64,000 nucleotides of DNA from positions 1,700,842-1,764,841 of the forward strand of contig NZ_LMXH01000001.1 of NCBI RefSeq assembly GCF_001541095.1, given 5' to 3'. Under the pieces are notes generated by a model. That model worked only from the letters and a program-made list of their open reading frames with translations. It had not been told where the DNA came from and did not search any database. Source of the stretch: Paenibacillus sp. FJAT-26967 (GTDB taxonomy: Bacteria; Bacillota; Bacilli; Paenibacillales; NBRC-103111). Position 1 is the stretch's first letter. The number at the start of each line of letters is the position of its first letter. A program made the translations under genes and the position numbers. This document shows, piece after piece, positions 10,470-19,318 of this stretch.

Positions 10470-11726
10470 GTGAACAAAACCCATTTAAAAAACGGTCTTA
10501 GAGTAGTAACCGAAAGCATTCCCACTTGCCGCTCCGTTGCGATAGGAATCTGGGTCAAAACCGGCTCCCGCAACGAAACGGAACAAAGCAATGGGATTTC
10601 GCATTTTATCGAACATATGCTTTTTAAAGGCACTGAGCGTTATTCAGCCAAAGAAATCGCGGAAGTATTCGATGGTATCGGAGGGAATGTGAATGCATTC
10701 ACATCCAAAGAATATACGTGCTATTATGCTAAAGTGCTCGACGATCACCTCAGTATTGCCGTAGATATTCTCTCGGATATGTTCTTTAATTCTGTTTTCA
10801 ACGAGAAAGAAATGGAGAAAGAAAAGAACGTTATCTTCGAAGAGATTTCGATGTACGAAGATACGCCGGATGACCTCGTTCACGATCTTGTAGCCAAAGC
10901 CGCTTACGGGAATCATCCGCTGGGTTATACGATTCTTGGTACGCAGGATCACTTATCCGGTATGAAGCCGCAGGATCTCCGTGATTATATGAAAGCCTGC
11001 TATACGATTGAAAATACAGTAATCGCCGTCGCAGGAAACATTGATGCAAGTGTCTATGATCTGCTTGAGAAGCACTTCGGCGCTTTCGCCAACTCAGGTG
11101 CTCCGGCTGCCCAAGAAGAGCCGGCATTTATGAGCGAGCGTGTTTTTCAGTCCAAGCAGACAGAACAGAATCATATTTGTCTATCTCTACCCGGCTTATC
11201 GCTTCGGGAAGATAACCTGTACCCGATGGTGCTGCTGAATAATGCAATAGGCGGCGGCATGAGCTCGAGATTATTCCAGGAAATCCGGGAAAAACGCGGT
11301 CTGGCTTATTCGGTTTATTCGTACCACTCTTCTCATATCGATAACGGGGTATTTACGATATATACCGGAACTGCGCCAAAACAAACCGAAGAAGTACTGA
11401 AAGTCACCCTGGAACTGCTCAATGAAATTGCTGAGAAGGGCATGACGGAAGCGGAGCTTCGAAAAGGAAAAGAACAGTTGAAGGGAAGTCTGATTCTGAG
11501 CCTTGAGAGCACCAGCAGCCGGATGAACCGGATCGGTAAAAACGAGTTAATGACAGGAAGACACTACACACTTGATGAAATGATCAATCGCATTGAGAGC
11601 GTAGAGATGGAACATATTCATGATCTGACCCGCAAGCTTTTCGCCAAGCCGTTTGCTGTAGCAATGGTCGGCAGCCGCGATGAAGCTTTGCAGTCTTTAA
11701 GAGGTGACGAACTTGTCGGCAAATAA
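10470..11726 (+). CDS. mlpA: M16-family zinc peptidase (MlpA/YmxG)
   Basis: This is a processing-peptidase-like protein of about 418 residues. The inverted zinc motif HxxEH is intact in [13 protein letters not shown], and the distal glutamate region is [16 protein letters not shown]; the C-terminal half has the conserved [15 protein letters not shown] segment with the arginine and tyrosine typical of active M16B members. The frame extends upstream to 10389, but AGGAGG at 10455-10460 lies six bases before TTG 10467 and nine before GTG 10470, and the product then starts at the usual [12 protein letters not shown]. The gene lies between ylxY and dut and overlaps the start of dut. B. subtilis MlpA has been linked to extracellular protease control. 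Confidence 0.9.
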   Translation: MNKTHLKNGLRVVTESIPTCRSVAIGIWVKTGSRNETEQSNGISHFIEHMLFKGTERYSAKEIAEVFDGIGGNVNAFTSKEYTCYYAKVLDDHLSIAVDILSDMFFNSVFNEKEMEKEKNVIFEEISMYEDTPDDLVHDLVAKAAYGNHPLGYTILGTQDHLSGMKPQDLRDYMKACYTIENTVIAVAGNIDASVYDLLEKHFGAFANSGAPAAQEEPAFMSERVFQSKQTEQNHICLSLPGLSLREDNLYPMVLLNNAIGGGMSSRLFQEIREKRGLAYSVYSYHSSHIDNGVFTIYTGTAPKQTEEVLKVTLELLNEIAEKGMTEAELRKGKEQLKGSLILSLESTSSRMNRIGKNELMTGRHYTLDEMINRIESVEMEHIHDLTRKLFAKPFAVAMVGSRDEALQSLRGDELVGK

Positions 11727-12192
11727 CGCATACGAAGTTAGAATAAAGCGCATGCCGGGCAGCGACAATCTTCCGCTGCCCGAGAGAATGTCCGCCGCCG
11801 CGGCGGGTTTCGATCTGCATGCGGCGAATACTCAGCCCGTCGTTCTTGCGCCCGGTGAACGGGCGCTCGTACCGACCGGGTTCGCGCTGGCGATGCCTGT
11901 AGAGCTTGAAGCCCAGATACGTCCGCGCAGCGGACTGGCTTACAAGCACGGCATCACCACGCTGAATTCGCCGGGCACGATCGATGCGGATTATCGCGGC
12001 GAAGTAAAAGTGCTCCTGATCAATCATGGTCAGGAGGCGTTCACCATCCGGCGCGGGGAGCGGATCGCGCAGATGGTATTCCAGCTCGTGCCTTCTGTCC
12101 GTCTGGCAGAAGTGGACGAGCTGGATGACACGTCCCGGGGCAGCGGAGGATTCGGTCATACCGGCCTGGCCGCGAGCGGCCAAAGCCAGTAG
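11713..12192 (+). CDS. dut: dUTP diphosphatase (trimeric dUTPase)
   Basis: The enzyme hydrolyses dUTP to dUMP and pyrophosphate, keeping uracil out of DNA and feeding thymidylate synthesis. All five motifs of the trimeric family are visible: [43 protein letters not shown] and the C-terminal [10 protein letters not shown]. The start is either GTG 11704 or TTG 11713; the AAGAGGTGA at 11699-11707 suits TTG better. It overlaps the end of mlpA. In B. subtilis this position between mlpA and dpaA is held by ymxH, so the dUTPase is a local difference. The G+C-rich codon use of this gene is a little stronger than in its neighbours. Confidence 0.95.
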   Translation: MSANNAYEVRIKRMPGSDNLPLPERMSAAAAGFDLHAANTQPVVLAPGERALVPTGFALAMPVELEAQIRPRSGLAYKHGITTLNSPGTIDADYRGEVKVLLINHGQEAFTIRRGERIAQMVFQLVPSVRLAEVDELDDTSRGSGGFGHTGLAASGQSQ

Positions 12193-12297
12193 TGAGCGTC
12201 ACCGCTTTATTGACTATACGGTAGAATGAACCACGTTCCAGAACGCTGTCTGTTTTCTGTACCGGCATGCTGGAAGATACATTGCAGCACATAAGCA

Positions 12298-12338
12298 AGC
12301 CCTGATTCAGCGGATTTCGCCGAATCAGGGCTTTTTCT
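12298..12338 (+). terminator. Intrinsic terminator after dut
   Basis: Eleven-base arms AGCCCTGATTC and GAATCAGGGCT flank a 13-base loop and run into TTTTTCT. It isolates the ylxY-mlpA-dut unit from dpaA. Confidence 0.9.
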
Positions 12339-12466
12339 GTCCAGTGACAAGAGACATTTATTTGTTAACTCACAATTTGCTGCGTGAACTCGGTCTACAG
12401 CCGCTTTAGACCAAAAGGTATTATGAGGGGGGGAGTCTAACTAGGAAAACGGCCGTCGGGTTAGTC

Positions 12467-12494
12467 ACCCTTCCTTAGGCATCGGCATACGATA
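12467..12494 (+). promoter_or_regulatory. Sigma-K-type promoter for dpaA-dpaB
   Basis: CATACGATA at 12486-12494 is an exact match to the -10 consensus CATANNNTA, and an AC dinucleotide at 12467-12468 is 17 bases upstream, as in the sigma-K consensus AC-N16-17-CATANNNTA. Dipicolinate synthase is made in the mother cell under sigma-K in B. subtilis. The rest of the 340-base region 12193-12534 holds the dut terminator and no gene that I can see. Confidence 0.75.
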
Positions 12495-12534
12495 TTTTAC
12501 AGAAACGGATGCAGATAAGGGGGTACAGAGCAGG

Positions 12535-13434
12535 ATGCTCACCGGAGCCGAAATTATCATTATTGGTGGAGATGCACGCCAGCTTGAAGTTGTTCAGAAG
12601 CTGGTCGAACTTGATGCGTCGGTTACATTGATCGGGTTTGATAATCTGCAGAAACCATTTACGGGAGCTGCAATGGGAACTCTCACGTCAGAAGCCCTTC
12701 AATGTGCAGATGCGCTCGTTCTTCCGGTTATAGGCACCGACGACCAGGGTCGTGTTGAATCGGTCTTTTCAAGTTCAGAAATGATCTTAACCGGAGAATT
12801 GCTCTCAGCGCTGCCAAAACACGCCGTGATCTATACAGGTATGGCAAAACCTTATTTGAAGGATTTGTGCGACTCCCAAGGTCTACGACTAGTCGAACTG
12901 CTGCAGCGAGATGACGTTGCGATATATAATTCGATTCCTACAGCCGAAGGTGCTTTGATGATCGCGATTCAGAACACCGATATTACGATACACGGTTCTC
13001 AATCCATGGTTCTCGGATTCGGCAGAACCGGGTTTACGATGGCAAGATCATTACAGGGACTAGGCGCAAAAGTGAAGGTCGGAGTCCGTAAACCAGAGCA
13101 TTTCGCAAGGGCATTGGAGATGGGCTTCACGCCTTTCTACACCAGGGATTTGTATCAGGAAGTGGGGAATATTGACTTGCTTTTTAACACAATTCCGACT
13201 ATGATAGTCACAGCGCAAATAATAACAAATATCCCGCATCGTGCCGTTATAATCGACCTCGCTTCTAAGCCTGGCGGAACCGATTTCCGCTTCGCCGAGA
13301 AAAGAGGAGTTAAGGCGATGCTTGCTCCTGGTCTACCTGGAATCGTTGCACCGAAAACAGCTGGTCGGATTTTGGCGAATACGCTAAGTCAGTTGATGGT
13401 GGAAGAATTCAGGGACAGGAGTGATGAAGATTGA
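12535..13434 (+). CDS. dpaA: Dipicolinate synthase subunit A
   Basis: DpaA (SpoVFA) with DpaB oxidises dihydrodipicolinate to dipicolinic acid, the Ca-chelating solute of the spore core. The 299-residue product has an N-terminal Rossmann segment IIIGGDARQLEVVQKL and a second nucleotide-binding motif VLGFGRTGFTMARSL near residue 160, as in the family. A sigma-K-type promoter lies about 40 bases upstream. The stop overlaps the TTG start of dpaB. Expression late in the mother cell is expected from the promoter and from the Bacillus homologue. Confidence 0.95.
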   Translation: MLTGAEIIIIGGDARQLEVVQKLVELDASVTLIGFDNLQKPFTGAAMGTLTSEALQCADALVLPVIGTDDQGRVESVFSSSEMILTGELLSALPKHAVIYTGMAKPYLKDLCDSQGLRLVELLQRDDVAIYNSIPTAEGALMIAIQNTDITIHGSQSMVLGFGRTGFTMARSLQGLGAKVKVGVRKPEHFARALEMGFTPFYTRDLYQEVGNIDLLFNTIPTMIVTAQIITNIPHRAVIIDLASKPGGTDFRFAEKRGVKAMLAPGLPGIVAPKTAGRILANTLSQLMVEEFRDRSDED

Positions 13435-14027
13435 ACTGGCATGGGTTAACGGTAGGTTTTGCGCTGACAGGCTCACACTGCACATTAGAAGAGATCATGC
13501 CGCAGATTCAAAGATTCGTAGATGTCGGCGCCAAAGTCGTGCCCATCGTATCCCAGTCGGTGTTGACTACGGATACAAGATTCGGCAAAGCGGCAGATTG
13601 GCAGAAGCAGCTCATCGATATGACGGGCAGTAATCTCATTACGACCATTGTAGACGCGGAGCCGCTAGGACCTTCGAAGAAGCTCGATGTGATGTTGATT
13701 GCGCCATGTACAGGCAATACAACAAGCAAGCTTGCGAATGCAATGACCGAAAGTCCCGTGTTGATGGCCGCCAAGGCACAGATGCGCAACCAGCGGCCGC
13801 TTGTTCTGGCCATTTCTACTAATGACGGTCTTGGACTCAATTCGATGAATATTGCGAAACTATTAATTACGAAGAACATTTATTTTGTGCCGTTCGGACA
13901 GGATGCGCCTGAAGCTAAGCCGAATTCGCTCGTAGCTAGAATGGATTTGACTCTCGAAACATGCGAGGCGGCTCTCCAGGGAAAGCAGCTGCAACCGATG
14001 ATCATTGAGCGGTTCCTTTATACTTAA
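13431..14027 (+). CDS. dpaB: Dipicolinate synthase subunit B
   Basis: DpaB (SpoVFB) is the flavoprotein-fold partner of DpaA. The 198-residue product begins with the conserved GLTVGFALTGSHCTLEE and carries APCTGNTTSKLANAMTE, typical of the flavoprotein/Dfp-like fold. The TTG start at 13431 has AGGAG nine bases upstream inside dpaA and overlaps the dpaA stop by four bases, so the two subunits are probably translated in a coupled way. The gap to asd is 35 bases, so asd-dapG-dapA may also be read from this promoter during sporulation. Confidence 0.94.
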   Translation: MNWHGLTVGFALTGSHCTLEEIMPQIQRFVDVGAKVVPIVSQSVLTTDTRFGKAADWQKQLIDMTGSNLITTIVDAEPLGPSKKLDVMLIAPCTGNTTSKLANAMTESPVLMAAKAQMRNQRPLVLAISTNDGLGLNSMNIAKLLITKNIYFVPFGQDAPEAKPNSLVARMDLTLETCEAALQGKQLQPMIIERFLYT

Positions 14028-14062
14028 ACATAGATTACTCGTACAAATGGGGAGAGAACGAT

Positions 14063-15103
14063 ATGTCGAATCAGAAAAAGTTTAATGTTGCAGTAGTTGG
14101 CGCGACCGGCGCAGTCGGTGAACAAATTATCCGTTTGCTGGAAACACGTGATTTTCCGATCAATGAGTTGAAGCTTCTTTCTTCTCCTCGTTCAGCAGGA
14201 ACTAAGATTAAATTCAAAGATAAAGAAGTTACCGTCGAAGCGGCAACAGCTCAAAGCTTCGACGGTGTAGATATCGCTTTATTCAGCGCGGGCGGCGATG
14301 TGAGCAAGGAGCTTGCTCCTCTCGCTGCTGCCGGCGGTACGGTATGTATCGACAATACGAGTGCATTCCGTATGGATCCTAACACTCCGCTGGTTGTTCC
14401 GGAAGTTAATATTGATGCTATCCAAGAGCATAAAGGCATCATTGCGAATCCTAACTGCTCTACGATTCAAATGGTTGCAGCGCTCAAACCGCTTTATGAC
14501 CGTTACGGCATCTCCAAAATCATCGTTTCTACATATCAAGCCGTATCCGGATCAGGCAGCAAGGCAATTGATGAGATGCTGCGCCAGTCTCGTGAAGTAT
14601 TAGCCGGGAATCCGGTCAACCCGGATATTTTGCCGGTGGGATCATTGCCGGTTAAACATCAGATTGCTTTCAATGCGATCCCTCAGATCGATAAATTCCT
14701 CGATAATGGATTTACGAATGAAGAAATGAAAATGATCAATGAAACAAAGAAAATCATGCAGGACGAATCCATCCAAGTTACAGCTACATGCGTTCGGATT
14801 CCGGTTGTATACGGACATTCCGAATCCGTCTATGTGGAACTTAAAGAAGACTTCGAGATGGAAGAAGTTCTTAGACTTATAGCGGATGCGCCGGGTATCG
14901 TTCTTCAGGATAACCCGCAAGAACAGCAATACCCGCTGGCAACTGATGCTGCAGGCAAGCTTGAAACATTTGTGGGCCGTGTTCGCCGTGATCTGAACAA
15001 CACGCGTGCACTTAACATGTGGATCGTATCCGACAACCTTCTTAAAGGTGCGGCTTGGAATGCCGTTCAGATTGCTGAACATATCGCTCAAGAACAGAAG
15101 TAA
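14063..15103 (+). CDS. asd: Aspartate-semialdehyde dehydrogenase
   Basis: Asd reduces aspartyl phosphate to aspartate semialdehyde for lysine, diaminopimelate, threonine and methionine synthesis. NADP binding is shown by VGATGAVGEQI at residues 12-22, and the catalytic cysteine is C132 in NPNCSTIQMV. The 346-residue length is normal. GGGGAGAG precedes the ATG. It follows dpaB directly and is followed by dapG and dapA, so the branch to dihydrodipicolinate is clustered with the enzyme that turns it into dipicolinate. Confidence 0.97.
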   Translation: MSNQKKFNVAVVGATGAVGEQIIRLLETRDFPINELKLLSSPRSAGTKIKFKDKEVTVEAATAQSFDGVDIALFSAGGDVSKELAPLAAAGGTVCIDNTSAFRMDPNTPLVVPEVNIDAIQEHKGIIANPNCSTIQMVAALKPLYDRYGISKIIVSTYQAVSGSGSKAIDEMLRQSREVLAGNPVNPDILPVGSLPVKHQIAFNAIPQIDKFLDNGFTNEEMKMINETKKIMQDESIQVTATCVRIPVVYGHSESVYVELKEDFEMEEVLRLIADAPGIVLQDNPQEQQYPLATDAAGKLETFVGRVRRDLNNTRALNMWIVSDNLLKGAAWNAVQIAEHIAQEQK

Positions 15104-15190
15104 GTGAACGAAGGCATCTTTTCAAAATTTTTATTCCTTGGCACAGCATGAATAACAACTAGACAAAGCGAATAGGAACGGGGGAAGGAC

Positions 15191-16408
15191 ATGCGTATTC
15201 GTGTTCAAAAATTTGGTGGAACTTCCCTGTCCACACCTGAAGCAAGACAGCACGTGTTGGCACATATTCAAGATGCTCGTAATGAAGATTGCCGGTTGGT
15301 TGTCGTTGTTTCAGCAATGGGCCGGCAGGGCGAGCCTTATGCGACTGACACTCTGCTGGGATTAATCCGGCAGAATGGAGATACACTTCCCGCAAGGGAA
15401 AAAGATTTGCTGATGTGCTGCGGAGAATGGATCTCCGCAGCCAATTTGTGCAGCATGCTTCAAGCTGCGGGCATTTCTTCCGTTGTACTTACCGGAGGGC
15501 AGGCGGGGATAGAAACCAATGCCGCATATGGGAATGCCCAGATCGTTTCGGTACAGCCCAAACGTATTGTGGAGCACCTGGAACGCAGTGAGGTCGTAAT
15601 CGTCGCCGGCTTCCAGGGACAGACAGCCGATCATGAATTTACGACGCTTGGCAGAGGCGGCAGCGACACATCCGCTACTGCACTTGGTGCGGCCCTTAAA
15701 GCGGAGGTTGTCGATATTTTTACCGATGTCAATGGTATTCTGACGGCGGATCCGCGGATTGTAGAAGACGCCAAGCCTTTGTCGCGCGTCAGTTATATTG
15801 AAATTTGCAATATGGCTCATAATGGGGCCAAAGTGATTCATCCGCGGGCAGTGGAAGTTGCCATGCAGGCCAATGTACCTATCCGGGTACGTTCGACTTT
15901 TTCCAAAGAAGAAGGAACGCTGGTTACGAATCCGGAATCCTTGTATGCGTCTGAGAAGAAAGTGGAGGACCGTCATGTGACAGGAATTGCGCATTTCGGA
16001 CAAATCACACAAATTCAGGTGCCTGCAGTCGAAGGCCAGTATGATTTGCAGCTGCAAGTCTTCAAAACCATGGCCCAGCACTCCATTAGTGTGGATTTTA
16101 TTAACGTTAATCCTTCGGGGGTTGTTTATACCGTATTTGATCATGTTGCGGATCGGGCACTCGAGCTCCTTCGCGGTTTAGGTTTTAAACCCACTTTACT
16201 GAGTGGATGCGCTAAAGTCTCTGTGATTGGCGGCGGAATGAACGGTGTGCCGGGAGTCATGGCTCGGATCGTAGAGTCGCTTACACAGCAGAACATTCGT
16301 ATCCTGCAATCGGCTGATTCGAATACCACCATATGGATTCTCGTTCAAGGAGAAGACATGGTTGGCGCTGTACGGGCACTGCACAATTCTTTTAATTTGC
16401 ATAAGTAG
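15191..16408 (+). CDS. dapG: Aspartokinase (DapG type)
   Basis: The enzyme phosphorylates aspartate, the first step of the aspartate pathway. The kinase domain opens with VQKFGGTSLSTPEAR and contains TLGRGGSDTSATALGAAL; two ACT domains follow from about residue 270. The 405-residue length and single-subunit layout match B. subtilis DapG, the isozyme inhibited by meso-diaminopimelate, rather than the lysine-sensitive LysC, which is made as two overlapping subunits. The neighbours asd and dapA support this assignment. I see no lysine riboswitch upstream. Confidence 0.95.
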   Translation: MRIRVQKFGGTSLSTPEARQHVLAHIQDARNEDCRLVVVVSAMGRQGEPYATDTLLGLIRQNGDTLPAREKDLLMCCGEWISAANLCSMLQAAGISSVVLTGGQAGIETNAAYGNAQIVSVQPKRIVEHLERSEVVIVAGFQGQTADHEFTTLGRGGSDTSATALGAALKAEVVDIFTDVNGILTADPRIVEDAKPLSRVSYIEICNMAHNGAKVIHPRAVEVAMQANVPIRVRSTFSKEEGTLVTNPESLYASEKKVEDRHVTGIAHFGQITQIQVPAVEGQYDLQLQVFKTMAQHSISVDFINVNPSGVVYTVFDHVADRALELLRGLGFKPTLLSGCAKVSVIGGGMNGVPGVMARIVESLTQQNIRILQSADSNTTIWILVQGEDMVGAVRALHNSFNLHK

Positions 16409-16429
16409 TCAATGTAGGGGGCGGAAGTT

Positions 16430-17296
16430 GTGGATTTCGGCAGAGTAATTACAGCGATGGTAACTCCATTTAATGATCAACTTGAAATAGATTGGACACG
16501 TGTGGAACCGCTGGTCGACTATCTTATTAATGAGCAGAAAAGTGACGGAATAGTTGTATGCGGAACAACGGGCGAATCGCCTACGCTTACGGAAAATGAG
16601 AAGCTGAAGCTGATTGCTGCAGTCGCTAAACATGCCCAAGGTCGCTGTAAAATCATTGCGGGTACAGGAAGCAACAGCACAGCTCATACCATAGAGTTTT
16701 CAAAAGAAGTGGTTAAACAAGGCGGTATTGATGCCCTATTGCTCGTCGCTCCTTACTATAACAAGCCCACTCAGGAAGGCTTGTATCAGCATTTCAAGAC
16801 GGTTACTGAAGCGGTACAGTTCCCGGTTATCCTGTACAACGTTCCAGGACGTACCGGCGTTAATATTGATGCGGATACGACAATCCGCTTATCACAGATC
16901 CCGAATATTGTCGCGACCAAAGATTGCGCGGACACGAATCAATTGTCCCGTATAGTGTTTGGAGCGGCAGAGGGCTTTACGGTATACAGCGGTGAGGACA
17001 GTATGACACTGCCTGCGGTTGCTGTAGGCTGTCACGGGATTATCAGTGTAGCGAGCCATGTCGTCGGCAAGGAAATGCAGGAACTGATTGCAGCCTACAC
17101 CTCGGGTAATATCAAACGAGCAGCGGAAATTAACGCCGAACTGCTTCCAGTACTGACCGGCATGTTCTGTGCCCCAAGTCCTGCTCCGGTTAAATACGCG
17201 CTTAAACTAAAGGGTTTTGATGCCGGTGGAGTACGTTTGCCGCTGGTACAATTAAATGATGAAGACGAGAAGTTTGTCGCCTCTCTTATCAAGTAA
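16430..17296 (+). CDS. dapA: 4-hydroxy-tetrahydrodipicolinate synthase
   Basis: DapA condenses pyruvate with aspartate semialdehyde. The Schiff-base lysine is K164 in IVATKDCAD, the proton-relay tyrosine is Y136 in ILYNVPGRTG, and the threonine pair is in CGTTGES at residues 44-50. The 288-residue length is normal. The GTG start follows GGGGGCGG by a short gap. It completes the dpaA-dpaB-asd-dapG-dapA cluster, which supplies diaminopimelate for cell wall in growth and dipicolinate for spores, and it ends in an intrinsic terminator. Confidence 0.97.
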   Translation: MDFGRVITAMVTPFNDQLEIDWTRVEPLVDYLINEQKSDGIVVCGTTGESPTLTENEKLKLIAAVAKHAQGRCKIIAGTGSNSTAHTIEFSKEVVKQGGIDALLLVAPYYNKPTQEGLYQHFKTVTEAVQFPVILYNVPGRTGVNIDADTTIRLSQIPNIVATKDCADTNQLSRIVFGAAEGFTVYSGEDSMTLPAVAVGCHGIISVASHVVGKEMQELIAAYTSGNIKRAAEINAELLPVLTGMFCAPSPAPVKYALKLKGFDAGGVRLPLVQLNDEDEKFVASLIK

Positions 17297-17307
17297 TACA
17301 ACCATAA

Positions 17308-17341
17308 AAAACCGGTGCCACGGGGCATCGGTTTTATTATT
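17308..17341 (+). terminator. Intrinsic terminator after dapA
   Basis: AAAACCGGTGCC and GGCATCGGTTTT pair with one G-U and are followed by TATTATTTT. Confidence 0.85.
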
Positions 17342-17472
17342 TTGGGAGACAATACATTTCACATACGAGCGAACTTGTAATCGGGTAGTTCTTTCCTGTA
17401 TAATGGTGGCAAGTGACTGGTTCGGTTTCATTATAAAAATCGTCGTCAAAACAACTCGAGGAGGTAAGTTTG

Positions 17473-19149
17473 TTGTCTAAGAAAAATAACGATAAAGTTC
17501 TGATTTTTGCCCTCGGCGGCGTGGGTGAAATCGGTAAAAATATGTATGTGGTGCAGTATGCGAATGATATTGTGGTGGTCGATAGCGGTTTGAAGTTCCC
17601 AGAGGAAGATATGCTAGGAATCGACATTGTGATCCCGGATATCAATTATCTGCTGGAAAACAAAGACAAAGTTCGCGGCATTTTGTTAACCCATGGTCAT
17701 GAAGACCATATCGGCGGACTCCCTTATGTACTGAGACATCTGAATGTGCCGGTATACGGCACTAAGCTGACACTTGGACTAGTGGAGAACAAGCTGAGGG
17801 AAGCCAATTTGCTCGGGGAAACCAAGCGGATTTTGATCAATGCGGATTCAGAGCTTAATTTGGGAACGATTACAGCTACGTTCTTCAGAACCAACCACAG
17901 TATTCCAGATTCCGTGGGGATTGCACTTGAAACTCCCGAGGGCGTCGTAGTGCACACCGGAGACTTTAAATTCGACCAGACACCGGTTAATGATCAGTAT
18001 GCTGATCTTCACCGGATGGCCGAAATCGGTCAGAAAGGCGTCCTTGCCCTTCTTTCCGACAGTACGAATGCCGAGAAACCAGGGTTTACCGGCTCTGAGA
18101 AAAGCGTAGGCGTTACCATCGAGGAAGTATTCCGTAAAGCGAAGCAGCGTGTCGTTATTGCGACTTTTGCATCTAACATTCACCGTGTTCAGCAGGTTAT
18201 TGACGCGGCTGAAGCGACTCGCCGTAAAGTAACGGTAATTGGCCGTAGTATGGTTAATGTGGTTTCCATCGCATCAGAGCTTGGATACCTGCGAGTTCCG
18301 GACGGAATGCTGATAGAGCCCGAGGAAGTAAATCGCATGGCTGCCGACCGCGTAGTTGTTCTTTGTACGGGAAGCCAGGGAGAGCCGATGTCTGCTCTAA
18401 CCCGTATGGCCCGCTCGACTCACCGCAAAGTAGATATTCTGCCCGGTGATACAGTAATTATTGCGGCCACTCCTATTCCAGGCAATGAGCGCTATGTAGG
18501 TCGCACGGTAGATGAACTGTTCCGCCTTGGAGCTGATGTCATCTACGGACCAGGATCCAAAACGGGTGTTCACGTATCTGGACACGGCAGTCAGGAAGAG
18601 TTGAAATTGATGCTCAACCTGATGAAGCCTAAATATTTTATTCCGATTCACGGTGAGTACCGTATGCTTCGTTTACACGGACAACTAGCCGAATCGGTCG
18701 GCGTTGCTCAAGAAGATATCTTTATCTTGGACAATGGAGACACAGTTGAAATTCAAGGCGGAGTGGCTCGCAAGGGAGCGAGAGTACAAGCAGGTAATAT
18801 TCTGATCGACGGACTTGGTGTTGGTGACGTAGGAAACATCGTCTTGCGTGATCGTAAACTGCTTTCCCAGGACGGCATTCTGGTCGTCGTGGTAACACTC
18901 AGCAAGCAGGATGGGACCATTCTATCCGGTCCGGACATTATTTCCCGCGGATTTGTATATGTCCGCGAATCCGAAGGTTTACTTGATGAAGCGAACCGTA
19001 TTGTGACGAGTACGCTTAACAAATTAATGAATGATAACGTAAATGAATGGGCCTCACTGAAAACACATGTGAAGGACGCACTTGGACGATTTTTATATGA
19101 ACAAACCAGAAGAAGACCAATGATTCTTCCAATCATCATGGAAGTCTAG
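17473..19149 (+). CDS. rnjB: Ribonuclease J (RnjB position)
   Basis: RNase J proteins combine 5'-3' exonuclease and endonuclease action on RNA. The metallo-beta-lactamase motif is LTHGHEDHIGGLP, the beta-CASP domain follows, and the C-terminal domain is complete; 558 residues is usual. The gene lies after dapA, as does rnjB (ymfA) in B. subtilis; rnjA lies elsewhere, so I use the rnjB name on the basis of position. TTG codons at 17470 and 17473 are both possible starts; AGGAGG at 17459-17464 gives eight-base spacing to 17473. Confidence 0.92.
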   Translation: MSKKNNDKVLIFALGGVGEIGKNMYVVQYANDIVVVDSGLKFPEEDMLGIDIVIPDINYLLENKDKVRGILLTHGHEDHIGGLPYVLRHLNVPVYGTKLTLGLVENKLREANLLGETKRILINADSELNLGTITATFFRTNHSIPDSVGIALETPEGVVVHTGDFKFDQTPVNDQYADLHRMAEIGQKGVLALLSDSTNAEKPGFTGSEKSVGVTIEEVFRKAKQRVVIATFASNIHRVQQVIDAAEATRRKVTVIGRSMVNVVSIASELGYLRVPDGMLIEPEEVNRMAADRVVVLCTGSQGEPMSALTRMARSTHRKVDILPGDTVIIAATPIPGNERYVGRTVDELFRLGADVIYGPGSKTGVHVSGHGSQEELKLMLNLMKPKYFIPIHGEYRMLRLHGQLAESVGVAQEDIFILDNGDTVEIQGGVARKGARVQAGNILIDGLGVGDVGNIVLRDRKLLSQDGILVVVVTLSKQDGTILSGPDIISRGFVYVRESEGLLDEANRIVTSTLNKLMNDNVNEWASLKTHVKDALGRFLYEQTRRRPMILPIIMEV

Positions 19150-19183
19150 TCTCTCAAAGCTAGTCACTTAACCCAAAACCCAA

Positions 19184-19217
19184 CAAGCTCTCTCCTTAAT
19201 TGGAGAGGGCTTTTTTA
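19184..19217 (+). terminator. Intrinsic terminator after rnjB
   Basis: AGCTCTCTCC and GGAGAGGGCT arms with a six-base loop run into six T. Confidence 0.9.
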
Positions 19218-19318
19218 ATGTTTTTTTCTCCGGTAAAAAGAAATGGATTCTAAAAAAATGAATAAATTGGTGCTTCTAAAGCCTACACTAAGATGGATTA
19301 CGACTAGGAGGAATGGGC

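Noticed and set aside
12193-12534. Hidden small gene between dut and dpaA
   Set aside because: Frames here are short and lack ribosome binding sites; the space is explained by a terminator and a sigma-K promoter.
15104-15190. Lysine riboswitch before the aspartokinase
   Set aside because: The gap is only 87 bases and has no lysine-box sequence or terminator; DapG-type genes usually lack it.
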